DNA of 64,000 nt from Streptomonospora mangrovi (GCF_027604915.1 NZ_JAJAQC010000020.1:1-64000), one strand, 5' to 3'. Numbered from the stretch's first letter, positions 37,627 to 46,023 are shown. Program-made: numbers and translations. The notes: a model not told the origin generated them from the sequence alone.

Positions 37627-38250
37627 ATGACGGGTGAGGGCGGGCGGACGCGGGCACCGCGGTCACGACAGGTGACCGTGGCCGGCCTGGCGCGGACGCC
37701 GGACGACGGCAGGCGCTACGAACTGGTGGGCGGGCGGCTCGTGGTGTCCCCGGCGCCGCTCTTCCCCCACACCGTCATCGCCGACCGGCTTCTTCTGGTA
37801 CTGCACCCGCAGACACCGCGTGGGCACAACGTCTCCGCAGCCGCCGGGATCGATTTCACCGCTGATCGGACGCATCACCGGATCCCCGACCTGTGCGTCA
37901 TCCCCCGCGCCGACCGCTCGGCGGGCCACCTCACCCGGCCGCCGCTGCTGGCCGTGGAGGTGGTGTCGGCGTCGACCGCGTTCACCGACCACCACGCCAA
38001 GCGCGCGGAGTACGCCAGGTTCGGCATCGGGTCCTACTGGATCGTCGATCCCACCCGCGAGGAGGTCGGGATCGTGGAACTCCGGCTGGAGAGGGGCCGG
38101 TACCGCACCGCGAATCAGGCGTCTGGCCGCGCGCCGTTCCGGACCGACGCGCCCTTCCCCTACCGGCTGGTGCCGCACTGGCTGCTCGCCGACTGCGACG
38201 ACTGGGAGGACCACGTCCTCGGCGGCGAGGCTCCCGGCGCCGGAGGGTGA
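37627..38250 (+). CDS. Uma2 family (DUF820) nuclease-fold protein
   Basis: A 207-residue PD-(D/E)XK-fold protein of the Uma2/DUF820 family. Signature parts: RRYELVGGRLVVSPAP (about 29-44), IPDLCVIPRAD (catalytic Asp), LLAVEVVSAST (catalytic Glu) and HHAKRAEYARFGIGSYWIVDP (Lys; about 121-141). These proteins are common, often multi-copy and of unknown role; nuclease activity has not been shown for most. ATG at 37627 with GAGGG four bases ahead. It follows priA by 111 bases and is convergent with the DinB-fold gene 16 bases away. Confidence 0.9.
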   Translation: MTGEGGRTRAPRSRQVTVAGLARTPDDGRRYELVGGRLVVSPAPLFPHTVIADRLLLVLHPQTPRGHNVSAAAGIDFTADRTHHRIPDLCVIPRADRSAGHLTRPPLLAVEVVSASTAFTDHHAKRAEYARFGIGSYWIVDPTREEVGIVELRLERGRYRTANQASGRAPFRTDAPFPYRLVPHWLLADCDDWEDHVLGGEAPGAGG

Positions 38251-38266
38251 GGCGCGGCCGCGCCCT

Positions 38267-38833
38267 TCACAGCGCGTCGGCGTGGGCGGCCGGGCGGGCG
38301 CGGTAGAGGTCGCGGAGCAGGGCCACCTCGGCGTGGTGGTGGATGATCTCGCGGTTGACGTGCAGGGCCAGCGTGACGAACGGGAACTCCGCCCACTGCG
38401 GCGGTTCGGCCGCGCCCACCGGGGCGGCGAAGTCGGCGTCGTCCAGCCGGCGCAGCTCGGTGATCCAGCGCCCGTAGGCGGCGCGCAGCCGGTCGAGGGC
38501 CTCGGCGGCGCCGCCGGGCCAGCGGACGTCGGCGAGGTCCAGGCGGCGCTCGCCGAAGTGGTGGTCGATGCGCATCTCCAGCACCATCACCACGACGTGG
38601 CTGAGCCGCCAGGCGATGGTGGTCACCGGCGGCGGCTCGGGCGCCGGATAGGCGTAGTCGGGGACGAACGTGCCGTCGGGGCGGGGCCGCACCGACCAGC
38701 AGCCGTCCACCGGCTCCCAGAAGTACTCGTCGTCGTCCAGTCCCTCCAGGCGCGGCCACATGGTGGTGTCCCAGTGGAACTCCAACTGGTCGGCGACCTC
38801 CGCGCCCCAGCGGGGGCCGGCGGATGCGGCCAT
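38267..38833 (-). CDS. DinB-superfamily (DinB/MDMPI fold) protein
   Basis: A 188-residue four-helix metal-binding protein. The putative metal ligands are the His in IAWRLSHVVVMVLEMRIDHH (about 73-92) and the cluster LHVNREIIHHHAEVALLRDLY (about 157-177). The superfamily includes mycothiol-dependent isomerases and bacillithiol S-transferases, so a thiol-dependent reaction is conceivable but unproven. ATG at 38833 after GAAAGGACG. It follows the methyltransferase gene by 62 bases on the same strand and is probably co-transcribed. Not related to DNA polymerase IV despite the shared name. Confidence 0.85.
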   Translation of the reverse strand: MAASAGPRWGAEVADQLEFHWDTTMWPRLEGLDDDEYFWEPVDGCWSVRPRPDGTFVPDYAYPAPEPPPVTTIAWRLSHVVVMVLEMRIDHHFGERRLDLADVRWPGGAAEALDRLRAAYGRWITELRRLDDADFAAPVGAAEPPQWAEFPFVTLALHVNREIIHHHAEVALLRDLYRARPAAHADAL

Positions 38834-38895
38834 GGCGTCCTTTCGCCGGTGCGGTGCGGCGGCCGGTCCGCCGCCGGTTGGTGTGGGCGCCGGGG

Positions 38896-39654
38896 TCAGT
38901 CGCGGCGGCCGACGCCGGCGAGGACGCCGGTGGGCTCGGCGCTGACCTCCTCGTCGGGGTAGGGCCACCACGCCATGTCGGCCAGGCCCGGCTCGATCAG
39001 CGTGAACGGCGCGAACACCGCCGCAGCGGCCTCGCGGCGGTGGGGGTCGGCGGTGTCGGGGGCGGGCTGGGCGACGGCGATGTGCGCCCCCGGGCTCAGC
39101 GCGGCGTGCAGCGCGCGGACCAGGTCGCGGACGGGCGCGCCGTCGCGGTCGGGGGCGGCGGCGTCGGTCAGCAGCACGCCGACGGGTTCGGCGAGGTCGA
39201 CCAGGCCGCGGCCGCTCAACGCGGCCAGCAGGTGGTCGGGGTCCATGCGCTCCACGGCCAGCACCGCCGCGCCGTGGTCGCCGGCGCCCGAGCCGCCGGG
39301 CAGCGCGGCGGTGGACTCGGCGTGGACGTAGACGACGCGGGAGCCCGGCGCGTACTCGGCGGCGGCGCGCCCGATGCCCTCGCCCACGGGCAGGCGCGAG
39401 CCGAGGTCCACGAACTGGCGCACGCCGGCGTCGGCGGCGAGGTAGCCCACGGCGCGCCGCAGGAAGCCCCGCCGGGCGGTGCGAAGGCGGTCGGTGCCGG
39501 GGTCGCGGGGGCGGGGCGGCGGCGCCGGGCGGGCAGGCGCGGCGGGTCCGGAGGCGCGCGCCAGCCGCTCGCTGATGTGCACGACGCGCGGATCGGGGAT
39601 CGCGGCCACGGCCTGGTCGCCGTCGATGTGGACTGCACGCCCGTTGTCGGTCAC
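38896..39654 (-). CDS. SAM-dependent methyltransferase (PF04672 type)
   Basis: A 252-residue methyltransferase of the actinobacterial S-adenosyl-methyltransferase family (Methyltransf_19). Family features: NGRAVHIDGDQAVAA-like start, GFLRRAVGYLAADAGVRQFVDLGSRLP (about 62-88, motif I with the DLG), RVVYVHAEST (motif II) and VLLTDAAAPDRDG. Substrates are unknown for almost all members. GTG at 39654 with GGGGGG seven bases ahead. A TACCAT -10-like hexamer with a weak -35 lies in the 186-base gap behind the PLP gene, so it may be transcribed on its own with the DinB gene or as part of the riboswitch operon. Confidence 0.85.
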   Translation of the reverse strand: MTDNGRAVHIDGDQAVAAIPDPRVVHISERLARASGPAAPARPAPPPRPRDPGTDRLRTARRGFLRRAVGYLAADAGVRQFVDLGSRLPVGEGIGRAAAEYAPGSRVVYVHAESTAALPGGSGAGDHGAAVLAVERMDPDHLLAALSGRGLVDLAEPVGVLLTDAAAPDRDGAPVRDLVRALHAALSPGAHIAVAQPAPDTADPHRREAAAAVFAPFTLIEPGLADMAWWPYPDEEVSAEPTGVLAGVGRRD

Positions 39655-39840
39655 GATCGCGCCCCCCGAGCCGTCGGCCGGTGCCGAGGGTCGACCGGGC
39701 GCCCCCGGAGGGGTGCTCCGGGGCCGGTGACCCACCGCACTTCGTTAGCGCCCGATGGTACCTGGTGTGAGGTACGTCATTCACCCGGGGAGAAATTCAC
39801 GCGTTCTTCCGCCGCGCCGCGCCCGCCGCGCGGACGCCGC

Positions 39841-41193
39841 TCAGCCGTGGTCGGGCACGAGGTGGCCGATGGACTCGTCCAGGCGGTAGCGCAGCCGGGG
39901 GCCGCGCCGGGCCAGCTCGCCGACGGCCCGTACCAGCCGGTCCACGTGCTCGGCGGTGGTGCCCAGGCCGATGCTGGCCCGCACCGCGCTGCCGTGGCCC
40001 TCGGGCAGCAGGCGGCGGGTCAGCGGGTGGGCGCAGAACAGCCCGTCGCGCACGCCGATGCCGTACTCCGCCGACAGCGCGGCGGCCACGACGTCGGCGG
40101 GCAGGGTGTCCACCACGAAGGAGGAGATGCCCACGCGCGGATGGTCGGCGGCCCACAGGCGCAGCTCGGTGACACCGGGGACGTCGGCCAGGCCGGTGCG
40201 CAGCCGGCCCAGCAGCTCCTGCTCGCGGGCGTGGAGGCGGTCCTGGCCGGCGTCGGCGAGGGTGTCGCAGGCGGCGGCCAGCGCCACCGCGCCCAGCACG
40301 TTGGGGCTGCCCGCCTCGTGCCGGGCCGGCAGGTCGTTCCAGCGCACGTCGGTGTCGGTGACGGCGGCGGTGGCGCCGCCCCCGGCGAGGTAGGGCGCCG
40401 CCGCGCGCAGCCAGTCGGTGCGGCCGGCGAGCACGCCGGTGCCGAAGGGCGCGTAGAGCTTGTGCGCGGAGAAGGCGACGTAGTCGGCGCCGGAGCGGCT
40501 GAGGCTGAACGCCTGGTGCGGCAGCAGTTGGGCGGCGTCCACGCAGATGCGGGCGCCCTCCTCGTGGGCCACGGCCGCGAGTTCGGCGACGGGCCAGACC
40601 TCGCCGGTGACGTTGGAGGCGGCCGTCACGCACAGCAGGCGCGGCCCCTCGGGCGCGGCGCGCAGCGCGGCGCGGGCGGCCGCGACGGCGGCGTCGGGGT
40701 TGGGCGGCAGCGGCAGGCGGGCCACCGACCCGGCGCGGCTGCCCCGGTGCTGCCAGGGCAGCAGGGAGGCGTGGTGCTCGGCGGCGAAGACCACCACCGC
40801 GCAGCCCTCGGGCAGGGAGCGGGCCAGCAGGTTCAGCGCGTCGGTGGTGCCGCGGACGAACACGACGGCGTCGCTGCCGCGCGCGCCCACGAAGCGGGCC
40901 ACCGAGGCGCGGGCGCGCTCGTAGGCGCGCGTGGTGATCTGGGAGTGGAGCCCGGCGCCCCGGTGCACGCTGGCGTAGGTGGGCAGCGCGGCGGCGACGG
41001 CGTCGCTCACGGCGGCCAGGCACGGCGCGCTGGCGGCGTGGTCGAGGTTGGCGTACTCGGCGTGCCCGCCGGTGGCGAGTTCGACGCGGGCGCCGGCGCC
41101 GACCACGGCGGGCACGGCACACGGGTCGGCGGGCGGCACGGCGAGCGCGGCGGCGGGACGGGCGGTGTGGGCGGGAGCGGCAGTGGTAGTCAC
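39841..41193 (-). CDS. class V aminotransferase / cysteine desulfurase-like PLP enzyme
   Basis: A 450-residue fold-type I PLP enzyme. PLP Lys245 lies in FSAHKLYAPFGTGVL; the cofactor Asp is in ICVDAAQLLPHQ (about 215-226); NLDHAASAPCL (49-59) replaces the usual YLDHAATTP. The active-site loop reads VRDGLFCAHPL with Cys387 where SufS-type desulfurases have R-x-G-x-H-C. A 45-residue Ala/Pro-rich N-terminus precedes the fold. Sulfur transfer from cysteine (or a C-S lyase reaction as in EgtE) is the best guess, strengthened by the SAM-IV riboswitch upstream. GTG at 41193 after TGGAGGTGCCACT. Confidence 0.88.
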   Translation of the reverse strand: MTTTAAPAHTARPAAALAVPPADPCAVPAVVGAGARVELATGGHAEYANLDHAASAPCLAAVSDAVAAALPTYASVHRGAGLHSQITTRAYERARASVARFVGARGSDAVVFVRGTTDALNLLARSLPEGCAVVVFAAEHHASLLPWQHRGSRAGSVARLPLPPNPDAAVAAARAALRAAPEGPRLLCVTAASNVTGEVWPVAELAAVAHEEGARICVDAAQLLPHQAFSLSRSGADYVAFSAHKLYAPFGTGVLAGRTDWLRAAAPYLAGGGATAAVTDTDVRWNDLPARHEAGSPNVLGAVALAAACDTLADAGQDRLHAREQELLGRLRTGLADVPGVTELRLWAADHPRVGISSFVVDTLPADVVAAALSAEYGIGVRDGLFCAHPLTRRLLPEGHGSAVRASIGLGTTAEHVDRLVRAVGELARRGPRLRYRLDESIGHLVPDHG

Positions 41194-41203
41194 AGTGGCA
41201 CCT

Positions 41204-41227
41204 CCAGGGGCCGTCAGGGACCCCTGG
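41204..41227 (-). promoter_or_regulatory. ribosome-site-sequestering hairpin of the SAM-IV leader
   Basis: CCAGGGG (plus 41221-41227 on the 5' side of the minus-strand RNA) pairs with CCCCTGG (41204-41210) around a ten-base loop. The 3' arm runs into the GGAGG ribosome site of the PLP-enzyme gene, so this stem could be the off state of the riboswitch. Confidence 0.5.
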
Positions 41228-41277
41228 GACGCACCGCCCCGCTGCCGTCGCGGTGGCCGCGCGCATGGAACCTCGGG

Positions 41278-41404
41278 GGTCCGCGCTTGCCTGACACGGT
41301 CGAAACGGTCGTGTCCTGACCTGGTCCTCACCCGGGGCACCCCACCGCGGAAGGAGGGTTGCCGGCCAGCTAGCCGGGGCTTGACGCTGGCACTCATGAC
41401 CTGG
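41278..41404 (-). promoter_or_regulatory. SAM-IV riboswitch
   Basis: Minus-strand sequence contains the SAM-IV blocks in order: AGGTCATGAGTGCCAGCG, TCAAGCCCCGGCTAGCTGG, CCGGCAACCCTCC, CGCGGTGGGGTGCCCCGGGT, GAGGACCAGGT, then a hairpin GACACG/CGTGTC (plus 41293-41315) and the distal GGCAAGCGCGGACC. SAM-IV is restricted to actinomycetes, shares its core with SAM-I, and represses sulfur genes when SAM is high. It lies 84 bases upstream of the PLP enzyme GTG. The match is by memory of the consensus, not by a covariance model. Confidence 0.93.
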
Positions 41405-41409
41405 GCACG

Positions 41410-41415
41410 ACTATA
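41410..41415 (-). promoter_or_regulatory. -10 of the SAM-IV transcript
   Basis: TATAGT on the minus strand, six to ten bases before the first riboswitch base, which places the start point exactly at the aptamer's 5' edge. A TTGCGG 19 bases further up (plus 41435-41440) is a poor -35. Confidence 0.6.
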
Positions 41416-42221
41416 GCCCATGGCCCTATGGCGACCGCAACCCGGTTCCCGGGTCGCCCGGGTATCGCCCGGGACGACCCGACCGCAGGCCGACGCGCCG
41501 GAAGGCCCCAGCCGCGTCGCGTCGGCAGGACCGTCCGGGGCGGTACCCCCCGGCGGCGGGGGCCGGACCGCCGTCCACCACGGGAAGGGCAGGTGGCACC
41601 ACGACGCACGCCCGCGGCCACGAAGACGGGCGTCTCCGGAACCACAGCGATCCCGGACGTGGCTGCCCTCCGCGCGGGCGGCCCGGACCTGCGACAGGGG
41701 TCGCGGCGCCCGGCCGCGCGGACCGCCACACCAGCATCCGTGAACCGCATCCGGCGCGGCGACCCGGTGGTGCCGCGTCCGGAGCCGCCTGGGGCGATCC
41801 TCGGCGCCGCATCGGCCCCGCACGACGGCCGCGTTCCGCGCGAGCGGTCAGCGAGGCGCCCGGCGAGCCTCCCGGCCCACGTGGGTCCGGACCAGCAGTG
41901 GGGGTCGCCGCGCCCCGGTCCGGCCGAGGGCGGAAGCGGCCGATCCGCCCCTCCGCGCGCCGACCGCCCGGCCGGCGCGCGGAGGGCGTCCGTGCCCGAT
42001 GACCGCCCCCGGCGTGGGGCCGCGCCCCTGGTGCGCGCAGCCCCGCGTCGGCCTCCCGGGCGGCGATGCCGTGGCGGGTTGTTGACAGGCGGCGGCGGGG
42101 GTCGGGGATACTGAGTGCCGACTGCCCTCCCGCTGAGGGCGCCCGGCGTCCCCCGGTCGTCCCGCCAGGCGTGAGACTCCAGCACCCCCGGAGTTTCCGC
42201 ATGCCCAACGGAGGGAGCACC
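41416..42221. other. about 800-base region without a supportable gene
   Basis: Lies between the SAM-IV promoter (reading left) and the DUF3870 gene (reading right). Long open frames exist on both strands, but their products are Arg/Pro/Gly/Ala mixtures without domains, hydrophobic cores or good starts, typical of chance frames. TTGACA at 42082-42087 with GATACT at 42107-42112 (19-bp spacer) is a likely promoter for the genes to the right. Confidence 0.5.
42082..42112 (+). promoter_or_regulatory. candidate promoter of the DUF3870 operon
   Basis: Perfect -35 TTGACA (42082-42087), 19-bp spacer, -10 GATACT (42107-42112). The start of transcription would be about 100 bases before the DUF3870 GTG. 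Confidence 0.5.
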
Positions 42222-42629
42222 GTGCCCGTACCCGAGCGGATCCGCCCGCTGCTGGAGGATCCCGGCGTCGTCCTGGTCTCAGGCTACGCCCGCCTGCCCG
42301 ACGCCGTGGCGAGCCACTCCCAGTACGAGCGCCTGGGCGTCGTCCTGGCCGTGGACCTCGCCGACGGGCGGATCGTCGCCGCCGACACCACGCTGCTCAC
42401 CGACCTCGCCAAGGAGTTCTTCCGCGCCCTGGTCGAGGGCCTGTCGGTGACCGAGGACATCACCGAGATCGCCGAGCGGGTCCAGCGCCGCTACGCGGGC
42501 CAGTCCGGGGGCGCGCTGGCCACCGCGCTGCGCCGCTGCCTGGAGACGTTTCACCAGGTGCGGGCCGCGCGCGCTGCCGAGGAGGCCGACCCGGCCGGTT
42601 CCCGAGGCACCGGGCCGGCGCGCGGGTGA
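42222..42629 (+). CDS. DUF3870 domain protein
   Basis: A 135-residue protein that is essentially one DUF3870 domain: VLVSGYARLPDAVAS (about 16-30), LGVVLAVDLADGRIVAADTTLLTDLAKEFF (about 39-68), ALVEGLSVTEDITEIAERVQRRYAG and the closing ALATALRRCLETF. The family is uncharacterised. The GTG at 42222 is preferred over the ATG at 42201 because GGAGGG stands six bases ahead of it. The next gene, a CoA-transferase, begins 77 bases after the stop (or at a GTG overlapping it), so the two look coupled. Confidence 0.85.
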   Translation: MPVPERIRPLLEDPGVVLVSGYARLPDAVASHSQYERLGVVLAVDLADGRIVAADTTLLTDLAKEFFRALVEGLSVTEDITEIAERVQRRYAGQSGGALATALRRCLETFHQVRAARAAEEADPAGSRGTGPARG

Positions 42630-42706
42630 GCGCGGCACGGGCACCACGAAGCGGACGGGGCGCCGCGCGGCCGCCCCGGGGCGGCGGTGAAGGGAGCGCG
42701 GACGGC

Positions 42707-44050
42707 ATGGCCGAAGGCACCAGGGACGGCACGGCGGACGGCGCAGCGGGCACCCCGGCGGGCGCGGACCCCGGCCCCTCCCCCGGCGGCACCGGCGGCG
42801 CGGCGCCGGCCGGGCGGCCGCTGGCCGGGGTGCGGGTGGTCGACCTCTCGCGGGTCCTGGCCGGGCCCTACGCCACCATGCTGCTGGCCGACCTGGGCGC
42901 CGACGTGGTCAAGGTCGAGCACCCCGGACGCGGCGACGACACCCGCGCGTGGGGACCGCCCTGGGCCGGCGGCGAAGCGGGCTACTTCCTGGCGGTCAAC
43001 CGCGGCAAGCGCAGCCTGGCCGTCGACCTCAAGGACCCCGAAGGGCTGGCCGCGGTCCGGGACCTCTGCGCCGCCGCCGACGTGGTGGTGCAGAACTTCC
43101 GCCCCGGCGTGGCCGACCGCCTCGGGCTGGGCCACGCGGCCGTGCGGGCGCGCAACCCCGCCGCGGTCTACTGCTCCATCAGCGGCTTCGGGCCCGAGCA
43201 CGACCCGCCCGGCCGCCCCGGGTTCGACCTCATCGTGCAGGCCGAGAGCGGGTTCATGGCCTCCACCGGCTCCCCCGGCGGACCGCCCACCAAGACCGGC
43301 GTGGCCATCACCGACGTGCTCACCGGCCTCAACGCCGCCGTGGCGATCCTCGGCGCGCTGGTGCGGGCGCGCGCCTGCGGGCAGGGCGAGCACGTCAGCG
43401 TCTCGCTGGTCAACTCCGCGCTGTCGGGGCTGGCCAATCTCACCCAGCAGGCCCTGCTCACCGATGCCGAGCCCGAGCGCGCGGGCAACGCCCACGGCTC
43501 GATCGTGCCCTACCAGTCCTTCCCCACGGCCGACTCCGAGATCGTCGTGGCGGCCGGCAACGACTCGCTGTTCCGGCGGCTGTGCGCGGTGCTGGAGCGC
43601 CCCGACCTCGCCGAGGACCCCCGCTACGCCACCAACCCGCTGCGCGTGGCCCACCGCGCCGACCTGGTCGCCGAGATCTCCGCCGCGCTGCGCGCCCGCC
43701 CCGCCGCCGACTGGGTGCGCGACCTGCTGGAGGCGGGCGTGCCGGTGGGGCGGGTGCGCGGCGTGCTCGACGCCGTGCGCACCGCCCAGGCCGCAGGCGA
43801 CGACGTGCTGCTCCACACCGTCCACCCCGCCGCCGGGCCGCTGGAGCTGGTCCGCGCCGGGTTCCGGCTCGGCTCGGCCCCGGCCGCCGGGGACCGCACC
43901 CCTGCCGCCCCGCCGCCGCTGCTGGGCGAGCACTCCGCCCGGGTGCTGGCCGAGGCGGGGCTGGCCCCCGAGCGGATCGCCGCCCTTGTCGAACGCGGCG
44001 CCGTCCACCAGGCCGACCCGCCCCACCCGGCCGACCCGCCCGCCACCTAG
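42707..44050 (+). CDS. CoA-transferase family III (CaiB/BaiF)
   Basis: A 447-residue family III CoA-transferase; these enzymes move CoA between carboxylic acids through an aspartyl-CoA thioester. The family start GVRVVDLSRVLAGPYATMLLADLGADVVKVE (41-71 region), the probable nucleophile Asp174 in PGFDLIVQAESGF and NAHGSIVPYQSFPTAD are clear. About 37 low-complexity residues precede the domain; ATG at 42707 has AAGGGAG ten bases ahead, while a GTG at 42626 overlaps the DUF3870 stop. The next gene encodes a glutaryl-CoA dehydrogenase, so glutarate (with succinyl-CoA as donor, like SUGCT) is the most plausible substrate; formyl-CoA:oxalate transfer is the main alternative. Confidence 0.9.
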   Translation: MAEGTRDGTADGAAGTPAGADPGPSPGGTGGAAPAGRPLAGVRVVDLSRVLAGPYATMLLADLGADVVKVEHPGRGDDTRAWGPPWAGGEAGYFLAVNRGKRSLAVDLKDPEGLAAVRDLCAAADVVVQNFRPGVADRLGLGHAAVRARNPAAVYCSISGFGPEHDPPGRPGFDLIVQAESGFMASTGSPGGPPTKTGVAITDVLTGLNAAVAILGALVRARACGQGEHVSVSLVNSALSGLANLTQQALLTDAEPERAGNAHGSIVPYQSFPTADSEIVVAAGNDSLFRRLCAVLERPDLAEDPRYATNPLRVAHRADLVAEISAALRARPAADWVRDLLEAGVPVGRVRGVLDAVRTAQAAGDDVLLHTVHPAAGPLELVRAGFRLGSAPAAGDRTPAAPPPLLGEHSARVLAEAGLAPERIAALVERGAVHQADPPHPADPPAT

Positions 44051-44143
44051 CCCGCCGCGCCCCGGCCGCCGGCCCCGCGCCGCCGCCCGGGTCGCCCGAC
44101 GCCGCCCCCACCCCAGACCGCCCGCAGCAGAAGGGACCGCGCC

Positions 44144-45334
44144 ATGACCGACCGCAACCGCCCCCCGGCGCCCGACCCGCTCGACTTCCTCGCCCTGGAC
44201 GCCACCCTGGCCGAGGAGGAGCGCGACATCCGCGACACCGTGCGGGACTACGCCTCCCGTGAGCTGCTGCCGCACGTCGCCGAGTGGTTCGAGGCCGGCA
44301 CCATCCCCGACCCGCGCGGCCTGGCCAAGGCGTTCGGTGACCTCGGCGTCTTCGGCATGCACCTGGAGGGCTACGGCTGCGCCGGCGCGAGCGCGGTGGC
44401 CTACGGCCTGGCCTGCCGCGAACTGGAGGCGGTGGACTCCGGCCTGCGCAGCTTCGTCTCGGTGCAGGGGTCGCTGGCCATGGCCGCGATCCACAAGTTC
44501 GGCTCCGAGGAGCAGAAGAGGGCCTGGCTGCCGCGCCTGGCCGCCGGCGAGGCCATCGGCTGCTTCGGCCTGACCGAGCCCGACTCCGGCAGCGACCCCG
44601 GGTCGATGCGCACCCGCGCCCGCCGCGACGGCCCCGACTGGGTTCTGGACGGCACGAAGATGTGGATCACCAACGGCTCGGTCGCCGACGTGGCCGTGGT
44701 GTGGGCGGCCACCGACGACGGCATCCGCGGCTTCCTGGTGCCCACCGACACGCCCGGGTTCCAGGCCAACACGATCCACCGCAAGCTGTCGCTGCGCGCC
44801 TCGATCACCTCCGAACTGGTGCTGGAGGGCGTGCGGCTGCCCGGCGGCGCCCTGCTACCGGGCTCCTCGGGCCTGGGTTCGCCGCTCTCCTGCCTCAACG
44901 AGGCGCGCTACGGCATCGTGTGGGGCGTGGTGGGCGCCGCGCGCGCCTGCTACGCCGCCGCGCTGGACTACGCGGCCACCCGGGAGCAGTTCGGCGGCCC
45001 CATCGCCGCCTTCCAGCTCACCCAGCGCAAGCTCGCCGAGATGGTCCTCGACGTCAACCAGGCCGGGCTCACCGCGCTGCGCGTCGGCCGCCTGAAGGAC
45101 GCCGGCGCCTGCCACCACAACCACGTGAGCCTGGGCAAGTTCGGCAACGTGGCCGCCGCCCAGCGGGTGGCGCGCGCCGCGCGGTCGCTGCACGGCGCCA
45201 ACGGGATCACCCTGGAGTACCCGGTCATGCGGCACATGGTGAACCTGGAGACGGTCGCCACCTACGAGGGCACCGAGGAGATCCACGCGCTGAGCATCGG
45301 GCAGGCCGTCACGGGCGTATCGGCGTTCCGCTAG
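44144..45334 (+). CDS. gcdH: glutaryl-CoA dehydrogenase-type acyl-CoA dehydrogenase
   Basis: A 396-residue FAD-dependent dehydrogenase. It follows glutaryl-CoA dehydrogenase closely: IGCFGLTEPDSGSDPGSM (about 138-155), KMWITNGSVADVAVVWA, LNEARYGIVWGVVGAA, the LKDAGACHHNHVSLGKF block and the catalytic Glu375 in ATYEGTEEIHALSIGQAVTG. The family oxidises and decarboxylates glutaryl-CoA to crotonyl-CoA, the last step of lysine/tryptophan breakdown before beta-oxidation. ATG at 44144 with AAGGGACC ahead. It lies 93 bases after the CoA-transferase gene on the same strand. Confidence 0.88.
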   Translation: MTDRNRPPAPDPLDFLALDATLAEEERDIRDTVRDYASRELLPHVAEWFEAGTIPDPRGLAKAFGDLGVFGMHLEGYGCAGASAVAYGLACRELEAVDSGLRSFVSVQGSLAMAAIHKFGSEEQKRAWLPRLAAGEAIGCFGLTEPDSGSDPGSMRTRARRDGPDWVLDGTKMWITNGSVADVAVVWAATDDGIRGFLVPTDTPGFQANTIHRKLSLRASITSELVLEGVRLPGGALLPGSSGLGSPLSCLNEARYGIVWGVVGAARACYAAALDYAATREQFGGPIAAFQLTQRKLAEMVLDVNQAGLTALRVGRLKDAGACHHNHVSLGKFGNVAAAQRVARAARSLHGANGITLEYPVMRHMVNLETVATYEGTEEIHALSIGQAVTGVSAFR

Positions 45335-45400
45335 CGCTGCGAGGTGCGTGGGACGGGCGAAAACCGCCACAATGGTGGGAGCCGAGTAAGGGAGAGGTCG

Positions 45401-45865
45401 ATGGGCAACGACGCCGGGCGATTCCGCCGGACACGGGTGAGGCGCACAGCGAACGCCGTGATCGGGGGATTCATCAGTTTCGGGCTCGCCCCCTCCGACC
45501 TGCGGCTGCTGACCACCCGCGGCGCCAAGTCCGGGTTCCTGCGCACCACGCCCGTCAGCCTGGTCGAGAACACCCAGGGCCGGTTCCTCGTCGGCGCTTA
45601 CGGCGAGACCGGGTGGGTGCGCAACCTGCGAAAGGACGGCTTCGGCACGCTGCGCCACGGCGGGTGGATCGAACTGGTCAGCGTGGTCGAGGTCGGGCCC
45701 GAGCGCGCGGCCCCCGTGCTCAAGGAGTACCTGGACCACCCGCGCGCGGTGATGGTGTCCGCCCAGTTCACCGCGGCCCCCGACTCCCCGGTCGAGGGCT
45801 TCGCGCAGGAGGCCGCCACCCACCCGGTCTTCGAGATCGTGCGCAGCACCACCGTGCGCCTGTAG
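45401..45865 (+). CDS. deazaflavin (F420)-dependent nitroreductase-family protein
   Basis: A 154-residue split-barrel protein of the DUF385/Ddn family that uses F420H2. The core motif LLTTRGAKSGFLRTTPVSL (about 36-54) is the cofactor-binding signature, followed by GRFLVGAYGETGWVRNLRKD (about 60-79). Substrates of relatives include quinones and nitroimidazoles; none is known here. ATG at 45401 with AAGGGAGAGG ahead, 66 bases after gcdH on the same strand; it could be the last gene of that operon or separate. Confidence 0.9.
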   Translation: MGNDAGRFRRTRVRRTANAVIGGFISFGLAPSDLRLLTTRGAKSGFLRTTPVSLVENTQGRFLVGAYGETGWVRNLRKDGFGTLRHGGWIELVSVVEVGPERAAPVLKEYLDHPRAVMVSAQFTAAPDSPVEGFAQEAATHPVFEIVRSTTVRL

Positions 45866-46023
45866 CGCGGCGGAGTCGTACACGCTCCGTACAACTTAAG
45901 CAGCACCCGAATTCGGCAGCGCGCAGGACGCGCGGCGCCCCGGCGGTCGGGGAGCCTGGTTCCATGACGGGGCCGCACCGGGCGGCTCCGCTCCGTGACC
46001 GGCCGAACGGGGGCTGAACGATC

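Noticed and set aside
38267-41193. Ergothioneine biosynthesis (egt) cluster
   Set aside because: The DinB-fold protein lacks the FGE-sulfatase domain of EgtB and the methyltransferase is PF04672, not the EgtD family; only the general chemistry is reminiscent.
41428-42114. Possible 228-residue protein in the 41.4-42.1 kb gap
   Set aside because: No domain, no hydrophobic core, no ribosome site, and equally long frames exist on the other strand.
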